From contig JANQED010000018.1 of assembly GCA_028278545.1 (NCBI GenBank), forward strand, positions 1 to 64,000: a stretch of 64,000 bases of DNA, given 5' to 3'. The notes beneath the pieces are model-generated. The model worked only from the letters and a program-made list of their open reading frames with translations. It made no database searches and was not told the origin of the DNA. This DNA is from Anaerolineales bacterium. Lineage in GTDB: Bacteria > Chloroflexota > Anaerolineae > Anaerolineales > UBA11858. Position numbers and translations under genes: made by a program. Shown piece after piece: positions 52,437 to 60,994 of this stretch (its first letter is position 1; each line of letters begins with the position of its first letter).

Positions 52437-54929
52437 CTAGTGTTCCAACAGCATCTCGTGCTCTTCAGGGGTGCGTTCCCGCATGGTGATCGCGCCGACG
52501 AAGCATTTCTTGGCGCAGATCGAGCAACCAATGCACAGCGCCGGGTCCGAATGGGGCAGGCCACTTCTGTCAAGCTCAATGGCGAAGTAAGGACAGCGGG
52601 CGCAGTTGCCGCAGGAGACGCACAAATCGTGGTCGAAAGACGAGATCTTCTTGACCGGGGTCAAGGCCATGAAATCGGTGATCGGGCTGGGCTGGGCGAT
52701 GCCGATCAGCTCGTCCATGGACTTTATGCCGCGCTCCCGCATCAGGAAAGCCGTGCCCGACTCGAGCTCTTTGATGATGCCGTAGCCGTGCTTCATGGCG
52801 ATGGTGCAGAACTGCACATTCTTGACCCCCAAGGCCAGGAAGTTCATCGCCGCCATGTAATCCATCGGGCCACCATTACCGGAGATCATCACCCCGTGGG
52901 GGACGGCATTCGCCAGAGTCAGATACGAGATGGGCGCTACACCTTCACCGCTCATCCCCACCACGACGCCTTCATCCCAAGGGCTGTCCCCGTTGGTCGG
53001 CCTGAATGCCAGAGTCGGGAAGGTGTTCGCCAGGGTGACGCCAGCCTTCTTCTCGGGGTACTTCTCAAGCACATCCCGGATGGCCCAGATGATGGGCACT
53101 ATCGAGGTCACCGCAGCCGTCAATTTGAAGAGCTTGGGAATGTCACCATCCCCAACCTGCATAATCCAGTCGATGATCTTGGCAGTCAAAGCAGCATTCT
53201 GAGAGACGATATCGCCCTCGGTGCCGTCACCGCCCTGCGGGCAGGATAGCGAATACTCAATACCCATGGCGCCAGCCGCTTCGAGCATCCGGGTATTCGA
53301 CTGCCAGCCGGCAGCATCGGCTTCATCATCGCCGGTCACCGGGCCGCCGGTTGAGCCTATCGTCAGCCGGTCGGGCCATTCCTTGATCAATTGCTCGATC
53401 TCCCGGCAGACCCGATCCAGCGGATGCCCGGAGACGTTGTCGCAGTTGCCGTAAGTGTACTCTCCGAAGGTGACCATGTACTCCGACGGAATATGGATAG
53501 GGAGGTTATCGAAAGCGGTCTTCATAATGCCGCCGGCCCAGCCAGCCTCATAAGCCGCGGTCATCTGCACATGCCCATCCGTTGGCGGAGCCGCGGAGAG
53601 CAAATACGGTGAGCGGATCGGGCGACCGAAGAAATCCGTCTCCAGGGATGCTGGCACCCGGTCGAAACCCGGCAAAGAGAAATAAGACTTGATCGCCTTT
53701 TCGATAACCGGTTTGCTTTTGCCCTGGATGTAGGCGTCGATCTCCAAAGCGATATTCTTTCCAGAAGCGGCGGCCTCGACAACGGTCTTGGGGCCAGTCT
53801 TCATATCCCCGGCGTAGAAAACGCCCTCGATATCATCAAGCGCTATCTGTGAACGCATACCAATGGCGATCACAACCGCCTCAAATCCATCTCGGACGGC
53901 TTCGCTGCCGGCGGTATCTTCGACATTGGCCGGGCTGAATGCCATCCCGTCTTGCAGTTGGACCTTCATCGTCTCAATGACCATGCCAGGCCGGATGCTT
54001 CGCAAACGGATGCGCCCATTGACCTCGATATCATACTCAAGCAGTTCTCCTCGCTCTTTGGCCGTCAGCGGCATCTCGGCTAGTTTTTCAAGCATGAACA
54101 ACTCGACATGTTTGGCGCCGCGCGCTTTGGCGGCAACAGCACAGTCCAGGGCGGTCGCGCCACCCCCAACCACAGCCACTCGTCCATGGAAGTCATACGC
54201 CGTCGGATTCGAGAGCAGATCAGCCATCCCGATGGTCAGTTCTTCGCCCTCAATCCCCAACTGAATAGGCTCCCACAAACCGGCAGCCACACATACGGCG
54301 TCATAGCCCTTCCCCAGCAATTCTTTGGGACCCTCGACCGCCGCGCCGGTTTTCACATTGATCTCGCCTAATGACAGGGCAAATTCGATATCGCTGCGCA
54401 TGACTGCTTTGTCAAGCCGGTGATCCGGGATCAGGGCCATCATACCGCCAAGCTGATCCCGCTTTTCGTAGACATCTACAGTATAGCCAAGCTGCGCCAG
54501 AGAGCCCGCCGCAGCGATCCCTGCCGGGCCGCCACCGAGGACGGCCACTTCCTTCCCATTCGGTTCGGGCGTCGAAAATGTTGGAATGCCGCCCAACCGT
54601 TTGGCCATCTCAACAATGGTTGCCTGTACCTTGGGGATATCGATAGCCCCATCAAAGAGTTTGCGTGAGCAGGCCGACATACAATGGTAATCCGGGCAAA
54701 CCATGCCGCAAACACCGCCCAGAGGGTTATTGCGCATGATTTCACCAGCAGAACGCCTGATGTCCGAGGGCAGCCCTTCGCGGGCCGCCATGATGAAATC
54801 ATAGGGCGAGCAGTTCACCGGGCACGCCTGCGTGCAGGGTTGTTCTTCACAATATTCACAGCGCATCAGTTCAACCATTAACTGCGCTCTGGTCATGAGC
54901 AATGGGTCCCCGTATTTCTCCTTTAACAT
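52437..54929 (-). CDS. PreT-PreA fusion, dihydropyrimidine dehydrogenase-like
   Basis: An 830-residue flavo-iron-sulfur protein with the domain order of eukaryotic dihydropyrimidine dehydrogenase. N-terminal cysteines (CEYCEEQPCTQACPVNC and NNPLGGVCGMVCPDYHC) hold two 4Fe-4S clusters. A GltD-like FAD/NADPH region (GGGPAGIAAAGSLAQLG; VVGGGATALDCAVAA) follows to about residue 410. An FMN-binding TIM barrel then has the acid Cys in YSLSCPQGGDGTEGD. Two ferredoxin motifs (CVSCGNCARCP, CIGCSICAKKC) end the protein. In E. coli these are separate PreT and PreA. The predicted reaction is reversible NAD(P)H reduction of uracil/thymine or a related heterocycle. AGGAGG precedes the ATG. cofC lies 9 bases upstream in the same direction. 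Confidence 0.88.
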   Translation of the reverse strand: MLKEKYGDPLLMTRAQLMVELMRCEYCEEQPCTQACPVNCSPYDFIMAAREGLPSDIRRSAGEIMRNNPLGGVCGMVCPDYHCMSACSRKLFDGAIDIPKVQATIVEMAKRLGGIPTFSTPEPNGKEVAVLGGGPAGIAAAGSLAQLGYTVDVYEKRDQLGGMMALIPDHRLDKAVMRSDIEFALSLGEINVKTGAAVEGPKELLGKGYDAVCVAAGLWEPIQLGIEGEELTIGMADLLSNPTAYDFHGRVAVVGGGATALDCAVAAKARGAKHVELFMLEKLAEMPLTAKERGELLEYDIEVNGRIRLRSIRPGMVIETMKVQLQDGMAFSPANVEDTAGSEAVRDGFEAVVIAIGMRSQIALDDIEGVFYAGDMKTGPKTVVEAAASGKNIALEIDAYIQGKSKPVIEKAIKSYFSLPGFDRVPASLETDFFGRPIRSPYLLSAAPPTDGHVQMTAAYEAGWAGGIMKTAFDNLPIHIPSEYMVTFGEYTYGNCDNVSGHPLDRVCREIEQLIKEWPDRLTIGSTGGPVTGDDEADAAGWQSNTRMLEAAGAMGIEYSLSCPQGGDGTEGDIVSQNAALTAKIIDWIMQVGDGDIPKLFKLTAAVTSIVPIIWAIRDVLEKYPEKKAGVTLANTFPTLAFRPTNGDSPWDEGVVVGMSGEGVAPISYLTLANAVPHGVMISGNGGPMDYMAAMNFLALGVKNVQFCTIAMKHGYGIIKELESGTAFLMRERGIKSMDELIGIAQPSPITDFMALTPVKKISSFDHDLCVSCGNCARCPYFAIELDRSGLPHSDPALCIGCSICAKKCFVGAITMRERTPEEHEMLLEH

Positions 54930-54938
54930 AGGTGCCTC

Positions 54939-55553
54939 CTAAGAATTGGACAAAAATCCTAAACGCTCTTCCAGAAGTGCCAGGTCTTCGGGTACATCTA
55001 AATCTAAAGTCAAAGATGGCAATTCACAGATTTCGAGGCGCGCGCCGGCCTGCTTCGCCAGTTCACAATGTTTGGCGAAGGAATCGTCGCCATAATGGTA
55101 TTCGATCAATCCCGCCGGGCAGACCAACAAAGCGTTGGTGCCGCTTTCGTGTCGATCGGGGGCGACCACAACGACTGGCGGATCGGTGGCTCGCTCCAAC
55201 ATTAAATTGACATCTTCCGGAGTGATCAACGGCAAATCTGCCGGCAGGATCAACACCCCGCGCGTCTCATAGGTTTTCGCCACAATGGTAGCGCGCTCCA
55301 GGGCGATGTTCAAATGGGGTGTCCCATTTTCCAACACCGTGCGTGCGCCCAAATCCCTCGCCACGGCCAGTGTAGATTGATCCCGACTGACCACCAAAAC
55401 ATGTTCGATCTCCGGTATATCTTTTAAGGTACTGACCGTATTTTCCAACAAGTGCCGATTGAGATCAGCACGCTCCTCCTCCGAAAACACGCCTGCCAGA
55501 CGCGACTTCCCCCGGCGCAAGGGCTTCACGGGTACGATCGCCCAAATGGTCAT
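54939..55553 (-). CDS. cofC: 2-phospho-L-lactate guanylyltransferase (CofC)
   Basis: A 204-residue nucleotidyltransferase that activates 2-phospholactate or phosphoenolpyruvate with GTP for coenzyme F420 synthesis. The opening IVPVKPLRRGKSRLAG (GTP-binding), VVSRD, PADLPLITPEDV and LDLDVPEDL match the family. AGGAG lies near the ATG. It is followed by the PreT-PreA gene and preceded by cofD at 36 bases, so all three are probably on one transcript. Confidence 0.93.
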   Translation of the reverse strand: MTIWAIVPVKPLRRGKSRLAGVFSEEERADLNRHLLENTVSTLKDIPEIEHVLVVSRDQSTLAVARDLGARTVLENGTPHLNIALERATIVAKTYETRGVLILPADLPLITPEDVNLMLERATDPPVVVVAPDRHESGTNALLVCPAGLIEYHYGDDSFAKHCELAKQAGARLEICELPSLTLDLDVPEDLALLEERLGFLSNS

Positions 55554-55589
55554 CCGATCTGCACGCTCCTTTCACTGCATAACCAAAGT

Positions 55590-56534
55590 TCATTCAATTT
55601 TATCAGAGATCATCTCCTCGCCAAATTGCAATACTTCCTCTGCTAATCGTTGACGATCCGCTGGCGTGGTCATAATCGTGTCGGTGACGAAGGGCGTCAT
55701 ACCCAAAGCCTGGATACGGCTCACATCGTCTTTGTCAACGCTGTCGATGACCATGCCAGCCAGGCAATCCACATAGTGTTCCGCGACCGCGTAAGCCGAG
55801 GGTTCGATACCCAATTCCACGTACATCTTGGCCGCTGGGCCTTTGAGGGCCTTTCCCCCGACGATGGGGGACACTGCGATTATCTTGCCCGAGGACAGGG
55901 CGTCCCGTATCCCCGGCACCGCCAAAATCGGGTCGATGCTCACCCAGGGGTTGGAGGGACAGATAACAACCAGGTCAGCCTCATAGATTGCCTCTAAAAC
56001 ACCTGGCGCAGGTGTGGCAATATCAGCGTTATGGTATTCGAAATCGCTCACGCGCGGCTGGCATCGCTGACGGACGAAGTATTCTTGAAAAGGCAGCCAA
56101 CCCAACTCCGTGTGCACCATGGTCGGGATGGGGTCGTCGCTCATCGGCAATATTGAATGGGCGATGCCCCACGCCTCGCAAAAATCCCGCGTGATCTCGC
56201 TCAGTTTATCGCCCTGGCGCGACCGGCGGGTGCGCTCCAGATGCGTCCCCAGGTCCCGGTCGCCGATACGGAACCAATCCGCGCCGCCCAGTTGGCTAAC
56301 GTTCTCAAAAGCCAGCCAGCTCTCGTCAGCGCGGCCCCAGCCCGTCTCCGGGTTCGCCAGACCGGCCAAGGTATAACAAACCGTATCCAGATCGGGGCAG
56401 ACCTTCAAGCCCCAATGCTCGAAATCATCGCCGGTATTGACGATGATGGTCAAATTCTCAGCGGGCAAGGCTTGAGCCAGGCCATCAGCCAGCTTGGCGC
56501 CTCCCACGCCACCTGCCAGGGCAACTATGTTCAT
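55590..56534 (-). CDS. cofD: 2-phospho-L-lactate transferase (CofD)
   Basis: A 314-residue enzyme that transfers the phospholactyl (or phosphoenolpyruvyl) group to FO, giving F420-0 or its dehydro form. LAGGVGGAKLADGL, NTGDDFEHWGLKVCPDLDTV and CPSNPWVSIDPIL are the family landmarks. The length is normal. It begins 2 bases after the PPOX-type gene stop region in the same direction. FO synthase (cofG/cofH or fbiC) is not in this window. Confidence 0.95.
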   Translation of the reverse strand: MNIVALAGGVGGAKLADGLAQALPAENLTIIVNTGDDFEHWGLKVCPDLDTVCYTLAGLANPETGWGRADESWLAFENVSQLGGADWFRIGDRDLGTHLERTRRSRQGDKLSEITRDFCEAWGIAHSILPMSDDPIPTMVHTELGWLPFQEYFVRQRCQPRVSDFEYHNADIATPAPGVLEAIYEADLVVICPSNPWVSIDPILAVPGIRDALSSGKIIAVSPIVGGKALKGPAAKMYVELGIEPSAYAVAEHYVDCLAGMVIDSVDKDDVSRIQALGMTPFVTDTIMTTPADRQRLAEEVLQFGEEMISDKIE

Positions 56535-56535
56535 A

Positions 56536-56916
56536 TCATTTCGGCAGTATTTTGAAGATCACCCGTATATCGTCCGGCGGGCCCCAGAACTCGTCATTCC
56601 CTGTATATTTCTTGCACAAGAAGTTGATATGCTCGCGCCCGCCGGCTTCAGTGATCTCAACTACACGACCGCGCACTTGCAGGTAACGCAGCACGTCATT
56701 GGGGTCCAAAATGGTCAGCGCGACATTGGGGTTGGCGCGCACATTGCGATCCTTGACCCGGCCTTTCACAGAATTGACCAGGAGATGCTCACCATCCGTG
56801 CTGAACCAGACCGGTGTCGCCTGGGGTGAACCATCCGGCATAATCGTGGCTAAAACCGCGTACGCTTTGGTTTCATCTGCCAATAAGTATTGATATTCTT
56901 CGGGTATATTTTTCAT
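56536..56916 (-). CDS. PPOX-class F420-dependent oxidoreductase
   Basis: A 126-residue split-barrel protein of the pyridoxamine-phosphate-oxidase-like superfamily. AVLATIMPDGSPQATPVWFSTDG, then VKGRVKDRNVRANPNVALTILDP and YLQVRGRVVEI match the F420-binding subgroup (TIGR03618-like). The start is ATG 56916 after TTTAGGTG. It is one base from cofD and 9 from cofE, and its position inside the cof genes supports F420 use. The substrate is unknown; related proteins reduce biliverdin, quinones or other conjugated systems. Confidence 0.88.
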   Translation of the reverse strand: MKNIPEEYQYLLADETKAYAVLATIMPDGSPQATPVWFSTDGEHLLVNSVKGRVKDRNVRANPNVALTILDPNDVLRYLQVRGRVVEITEAGGREHINFLCKKYTGNDEFWGPPDDIRVIFKILPK

Positions 56917-56925
56917 CACCTAAAC

Positions 56926-57693
56926 TCATCGAAATAAATCTTCATCTTTTGGGCGGATCAACTCACTTAGCTTACCTTCCCGTAAAGGGTAGGGGAAGCC
57001 GCGCGCGTGGACGACGGGCATCCCTTCGGCTGCCTGTCCCATCATCAGGGATGCCGCCGCTGCCAGTTCATCTGCGACCCCAACTTGAGTGACCTCCAGG
57101 GTTCGATCAAACAAATCTGCCTGGCCGCGCAGGTCAACTAGGCCCGGCATCCCGGAGAAACCAATCGCGACGCCTGCGACGCCCAACCGCCAGGCGCGCC
57201 CGTGAGAGTCAATGATCAGCACACCGATCTTCGCCGCCGCTTGAGCTTCCAGCCGTTCCCGCAGGGCTGCCGCCGATACATCAGGGTTTTCAGGGAGCAG
57301 CAGCACCCATTCCCTGTCTTCGGGATTGCGAGAACCCACATTCGAGTGATCGATTCCGGCGTTGGCGCAAACGAATCCCAACTTGTGCTCCACCACGATC
57401 AGCCCCGGGCGCGTACGAAGCACCTGTTTGCTTTCGCCCAGGATCAACTCCACCACCCGCGGGTCTTTATGGGTCTGCTCGGCTAATTGGACCGCTTTCG
57501 CGGAGGGCATCACCGTCGCCAGTTTAACCATCCGTCCCTCGGTTTTGGAAACGATCTTCTGAGCCAGGACGAGGATGTCGCCGTCCTGGAGCGTGATGCC
57601 CGATGCAGAAAGCACATCGAGGATGAGTGCCGCCAGATCGTCGCCAGGCTGAATAAGCGGTATGCCGGGAAGTGGGCTAAGGATAAGCGTCAT
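56926..57693 (-). CDS. cofE: F420-0:gamma-glutamyl ligase (CofE)
   Basis: A 255-residue GTP-dependent ligase that adds glutamate residues to F420-0. Landmarks are GDILVLAQKIVSKTEGR, VVEHKLGFVCANAGIDHSNV and IIDSHGRAWRLGVAGVAIGFSG. It is the short archaeal-type form and lacks the nitroreductase domain fused to the actinobacterial homologue FbiB, which reduces dehydro-F420-0. ATG 57693 is chosen; in-frame GTG codons 36 and 45 bases earlier are possible and would bring the start next to the reductase stop at 57746. Confidence 0.92.
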   Translation of the reverse strand: MTLILSPLPGIPLIQPGDDLAALILDVLSASGITLQDGDILVLAQKIVSKTEGRMVKLATVMPSAKAVQLAEQTHKDPRVVELILGESKQVLRTRPGLIVVEHKLGFVCANAGIDHSNVGSRNPEDREWVLLLPENPDVSAAALRERLEAQAAAKIGVLIIDSHGRAWRLGVAGVAIGFSGMPGLVDLRGQADLFDRTLEVTQVGVADELAAAASLMMGQAAEGMPVVHARGFPYPLREGKLSELIRPKDEDLFR

Positions 57694-57745
57694 GTTTTCC
57701 GGGGCTTCAACGTCAGGGAAGGCAATCACGCCTCCCACATGTCGT

Positions 57746-58402
57746 CTAAATGCCCGTAATCCCGATGCTGGCTGTCTTGCTGCGATAATATTTGTTCATG
57801 CTGATCAAGATCGCCGTCAATCCTTCTATCGTGATAGCGTTTTTCAGGCCGCCAGCGTAGAAAGCGCGCATCCCAGCCGCTTGGGTAAGCTGTATCACCT
57901 GCTCAGCGGCCTCGAGATGATCTGCACAGACCAAAACATCGGTATCGATCGAGCTGCCTAGATTCTGCTTCAACGTATGGGCCGGGACGTTCTGGTACGC
58001 CGCCACCACGTGCGTCTCTGGCCCGAGGATTTCTTGGGCGATTTCAGCCGCCGCCGGTGGTGCCGGTGGCTGTGGGTCGCGGAAGTCGATCCGGGCGGTG
58101 GCATCCACCAGGATCTTGCCGCGCAAGGCCTCCACAAGGCTCTCCAGGGCGGCTTGATGAGCCGTTGCCACCACAGTCAGCACGCTGATGTCGGCCGCAC
58201 TCGCTGCATCAGCATTTTGCAACCCCATAATCGTATCGAGGCCTAGTTTTTCATTCAATTCGGCGGCTACCCGTTGGGCCTTTTCAGCTTGCCGGGAGCC
58301 GATGATGACTGCATAGCCAGCCTTGGCCCAGCGCATGGCCAAGCCAGGCCCTTCCTGACCCGTTCCACCCAGAACGGCGATGATCGGTTCCGATTTTGTC
58401 AT
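57746..58402 (-). CDS. npdG: F420:NADP oxidoreductase
   Basis: A 218-residue enzyme that exchanges hydride between reduced F420 and NADP. IAVLGGTGQEGPGLAMRWAKAGY binds NADP(H), IIGSRQAEKA supplies the phosphate-binding Arg, and VVAAYQNVPAHTL is the F420-site region. The ending (KNAITIEGLTAILISMNKYY) is standard for the family. It lies between ssnA and cofE in one direction and probably links the F420 pool to NADPH used by the neighbouring dehydrogenase. Confidence 0.93.
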   Translation of the reverse strand: MTKSEPIIAVLGGTGQEGPGLAMRWAKAGYAVIIGSRQAEKAQRVAAELNEKLGLDTIMGLQNADAASAADISVLTVVATAHQAALESLVEALRGKILVDATARIDFRDPQPPAPPAAAEIAQEILGPETHVVAAYQNVPAHTLKQNLGSSIDTDVLVCADHLEAAEQVIQLTQAAGMRAFYAGGLKNAITIEGLTAILISMNKYYRSKTASIGITGI

Positions 58403-58430
58403 ATTCCGGTCTCTCTAATAGCGGTTACGC

Positions 58431-59783
58431 TCATCCGTAAGTGCCAACATACGATTCGTAGCGCTCCCAGATGGCCGGGGCCAGGGCCCGCGCCTCAGCG
58501 GCGATGCCTGCTTCGTCAAGAGTAAGTATCTCACCGTCCTTCATCAGCACTTTGCCAGCGGCGATGGTGGTGGTGATCATGCTCTCGTTGAAACCGAAGA
58601 TGATCTGCCAGGGTAAATTGCCCGCCGTCAGCGGCGTGTGGGGGTGGTAATCGACGAAGATCACATCGGCGTGCGCGCCGGGCCTCAACACGCCCAAAGG
58701 CGCTTCTGGGAAGAACTTGCCTGCCAGCGAGGCATTGTTGTAGACGCCCATCTGCACGATATCCATGCCGTTCATGCGGCGTGGGTCGCGGCTGACGACT
58801 TTGTGCAGCATGTAAGCGAACTTCCACTCGTCCCACATCGTAGATGAGAATCCATCCGTCCCCAGGCACACCGGCACGCCCATGCGCAGCATCGATTCAA
58901 CCTGCGCAGCGCCGACCGCGTTATTCATATTCGAGCGGGGTTGGTGCGTCACCCACGTGCCGGATTCAGCCAGGATAGCCGCTTCTTTGCCGTCAATGTG
59001 GATCGCATGAGCGACAATCGAATCCGGCCCGAGAATGTCGAACTTCTGCAGGCGGTCCACTACGCGCATGCCATATTTTTGCAGGCTATCATACTCGTCG
59101 GCCTCATGCTCTGCCACGTGAATGTGGAATCCAGTTCCCTGGGGAGCGGCTGTGCGGCAGGCCTCCATAGTGGCATCTGATATGCTCAGGGCGGCATGCA
59201 TCCCAAACGTCCCTGCCAGCCGCGAATTACCTGCCACCAGATCAGATTTCAAGAAGCGGACGTTTTCCTCGATACCTGCCTTGGCCCCGGCCTCTCCATT
59301 TCGGTCGGTGACTTCATAGCACAGCACCCCCCGCAAACCCGATATGTCCAGGGCTTCGCCAATCACATCAAGCGAGCTATCGATGAAGTTGGGCGAGGCA
59401 TGGTGATCGATCAACGTCGTCGTACCGTGCTTGATGGCATCCACCAACATCACCAGCGCCGAATACCGCACGCCCTCTTCATCCAGGGCCATATCCAGGG
59501 GCCACCACAACCTTTCCAGAATTTCGGGGAAATCCTTCGGAGGCGGGCCAGGGATGCCCATACCGCGCGCATAAGCGCCGTAAAAATGAGTGTGCGCGCA
59601 AATATTCCCCGGCATCACATACTGCCCCTTGGCGTCCAACTGCTCTTCCTCGGGGTAGCGCGCTGCCAGTTCATCCTGGGGGCCAATCTCCTCAATCAGT
59701 TCACCCTTGATGTAGAGCGCCTGATCTTCCAGTATTTGATTCTCTTTCTCCCAGGTGATGATTTTTCCGTTGGTAATCAGCAT
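58431..59783 (-). CDS. ssnA: SsnA-type aminohydrolase
   Basis: A 450-residue amidohydrolase of the cytosine/guanine deaminase-atrazine hydrolase family. The metal site is visible as CAHTHFYGAY near residue 63, FHIHVAEHEADEYD, VAHAIHID and CLGTDGFSS. LWWPLDMALDEEG, IDHHASPNFIDSSL and CYEVTDRNGEAG match E. coli SsnA rather than guanine deaminase. SsnA genes accompany xdhD-like Mo hydroxylases and selenium-related clusters in many bacteria, and here too an XdhD/YgfM pair lies downstream. It probably hydrolyses an amino- or ring-C-N bond of a heterocycle; this is unproven. TAGGAG precedes the ATG. Confidence 0.88.
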   Translation of the reverse strand: MLITNGKIITWEKENQILEDQALYIKGELIEEIGPQDELAARYPEEEQLDAKGQYVMPGNICAHTHFYGAYARGMGIPGPPPKDFPEILERLWWPLDMALDEEGVRYSALVMLVDAIKHGTTTLIDHHASPNFIDSSLDVIGEALDISGLRGVLCYEVTDRNGEAGAKAGIEENVRFLKSDLVAGNSRLAGTFGMHAALSISDATMEACRTAAPQGTGFHIHVAEHEADEYDSLQKYGMRVVDRLQKFDILGPDSIVAHAIHIDGKEAAILAESGTWVTHQPRSNMNNAVGAAQVESMLRMGVPVCLGTDGFSSTMWDEWKFAYMLHKVVSRDPRRMNGMDIVQMGVYNNASLAGKFFPEAPLGVLRPGAHADVIFVDYHPHTPLTAGNLPWQIIFGFNESMITTTIAAGKVLMKDGEILTLDEAGIAAEARALAPAIWERYESYVGTYG

Positions 59784-59813
59784 GGTCTTCTCCTAAAAAC
59801 TAAACACGAAAGC

Positions 59814-60329
59814 TCATGGATTCCGTGCCTTGGTGGACCGGAAATCCACCACGAACGTTTCTTGGGCCGGGTTCTCCAATGCGCCTGGGACATAGCTGCG
59901 CACCCAGTCAATCGCTGCCCTCCCCTCCAGGTTCAGGATGTTTTTGGCAAGGCAGGCCAGAAAAGTGCCCGTTCGCCCCAACCCTGCCAGGCAGTGAACG
60001 GCGACATTTTGCCCTTCTCGCAAGGCGTTTTCCACGTTGTCCAGGGCGGTATTGAATGCTCGCACATCCTTGGGGACGTGAAAGTCTTGAACGGGCAGGT
60101 GGATTGCCTCCATCCCGGCAGCTCGATAAGCCGCCAGCAGGTCTCGGCGGGCATGTACCAGATGTTCTTGAGGCTCCGTCAGCACGACGACCGTATTCAC
60201 CCCCAAATCCTGGTAAGCCTGCCAGGCCTCATTCAGCGGGTCATACGCGCTGAATGGCATGGGACTGCGGTAGATTTTGCCTTCCAATCCAAAAGGCAGT
60301 TCTTTCACTCGCGAATTTGGCGGTTTCAT
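59814..60329 (-). CDS. Dual-specificity/tyrosine phosphatase-like protein
   Basis: A 171-residue cytoplasmic phosphatase. The CX5R signature is HCLAGLGRTG, with general-acid Asp in PVQDFHVP about 30 residues earlier, as in dual-specificity phosphatases. Substrate may be phosphoprotein or a small phosphate ester. The ATG overlaps the Nudix gene stop by 4 bases (ATGA), so the two are translationally coupled. Confidence 0.9.
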   Translation of the reverse strand: MKPPNSRVKELPFGLEGKIYRSPMPFSAYDPLNEAWQAYQDLGVNTVVVLTEPQEHLVHARRDLLAAYRAAGMEAIHLPVQDFHVPKDVRAFNTALDNVENALREGQNVAVHCLAGLGRTGTFLACLAKNILNLEGRAAIDWVRSYVPGALENPAQETFVVDFRSTKARNP

Positions 60330-60955
60330 TCAAAGATCGTTGGCAGACTATCATCTGCAATACTTGCAAAGGCATCCCGGATATGCCTCAATCCGGTCCT
60401 TTCAGTGGACAGGTTCGCTGGGAGATCGGTTTCAGCGAAGAAGCCAATTTCAGAGGTTTCATCGCTGGGGGTGGCTTTGCCGTCCAGGATATCACAAAGG
60501 AAAAATATCTTAACCGCATGATATAAGGCAAGCGGCTCAATGCGGTTGGCATCATAGATTCCGATCAATTTCTGGGCCTTGACCCTAAAGCCAGATTCTT
60601 CCCACACTTCCCTCTCCACAGCCGCAGCAGGCGAATCGCCAACATCTGCCCAGCCGCCCGGAATCGTCCAGGCATCATCGAGTCGTTCGCGCACCATCAG
60701 CAGTTTCCCATCTCGAAAAATCGCCCCGCGCACATCCACCTTGGGAGTAGCATATCCTGGCTGGACTTTGAAACTCTCATAGATCGGCTCGATGGGATTA
60801 TCAGTGTGCTCGCTGATGATTTCTGCCGCGATCTTCATCAACCGTTGGTAGCGCTGGCTCTGCCATTGGTTCATCGCGTACGATGCTCCAGTTTGGGCAA
60901 GGGCTTGGATTTCGCGTGCCCATTCTAACCAGCGGGGAATAGATGGGTTACTCAT
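60326..60955 (-). CDS. Nudix hydrolase with N-terminal accessory domain
   Basis: A 209-residue pyrophosphohydrolase. The Nudix box runs from GGWADVGDSP to REVWEESGF near residues 98-120. An N-terminal helical domain (about 1-65, QRLMKIAAEIISEHTDNP) matches the accessory domain of ADP-ribose/CDP-choline-type Nudix enzymes. It likely cleaves a nucleoside diphosphate-linked compound. It sits between a Mo hydroxylase and the phosphatase in one direction. Confidence 0.9.
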   Translation of the reverse strand: MSNPSIPRWLEWAREIQALAQTGASYAMNQWQSQRYQRLMKIAAEIISEHTDNPIEPIYESFKVQPGYATPKVDVRGAIFRDGKLLMVRERLDDAWTIPGGWADVGDSPAAAVEREVWEESGFRVKAQKLIGIYDANRIEPLALYHAVKIFFLCDILDGKATPSDETSEIGFFAETDLPANLSTERTGLRHIRDAFASIADDSLPTIFE

Positions 60956-60994
60956 AGGTATTGGCTGGAAGTCAGGCTTTCGACAGGGGTATCC

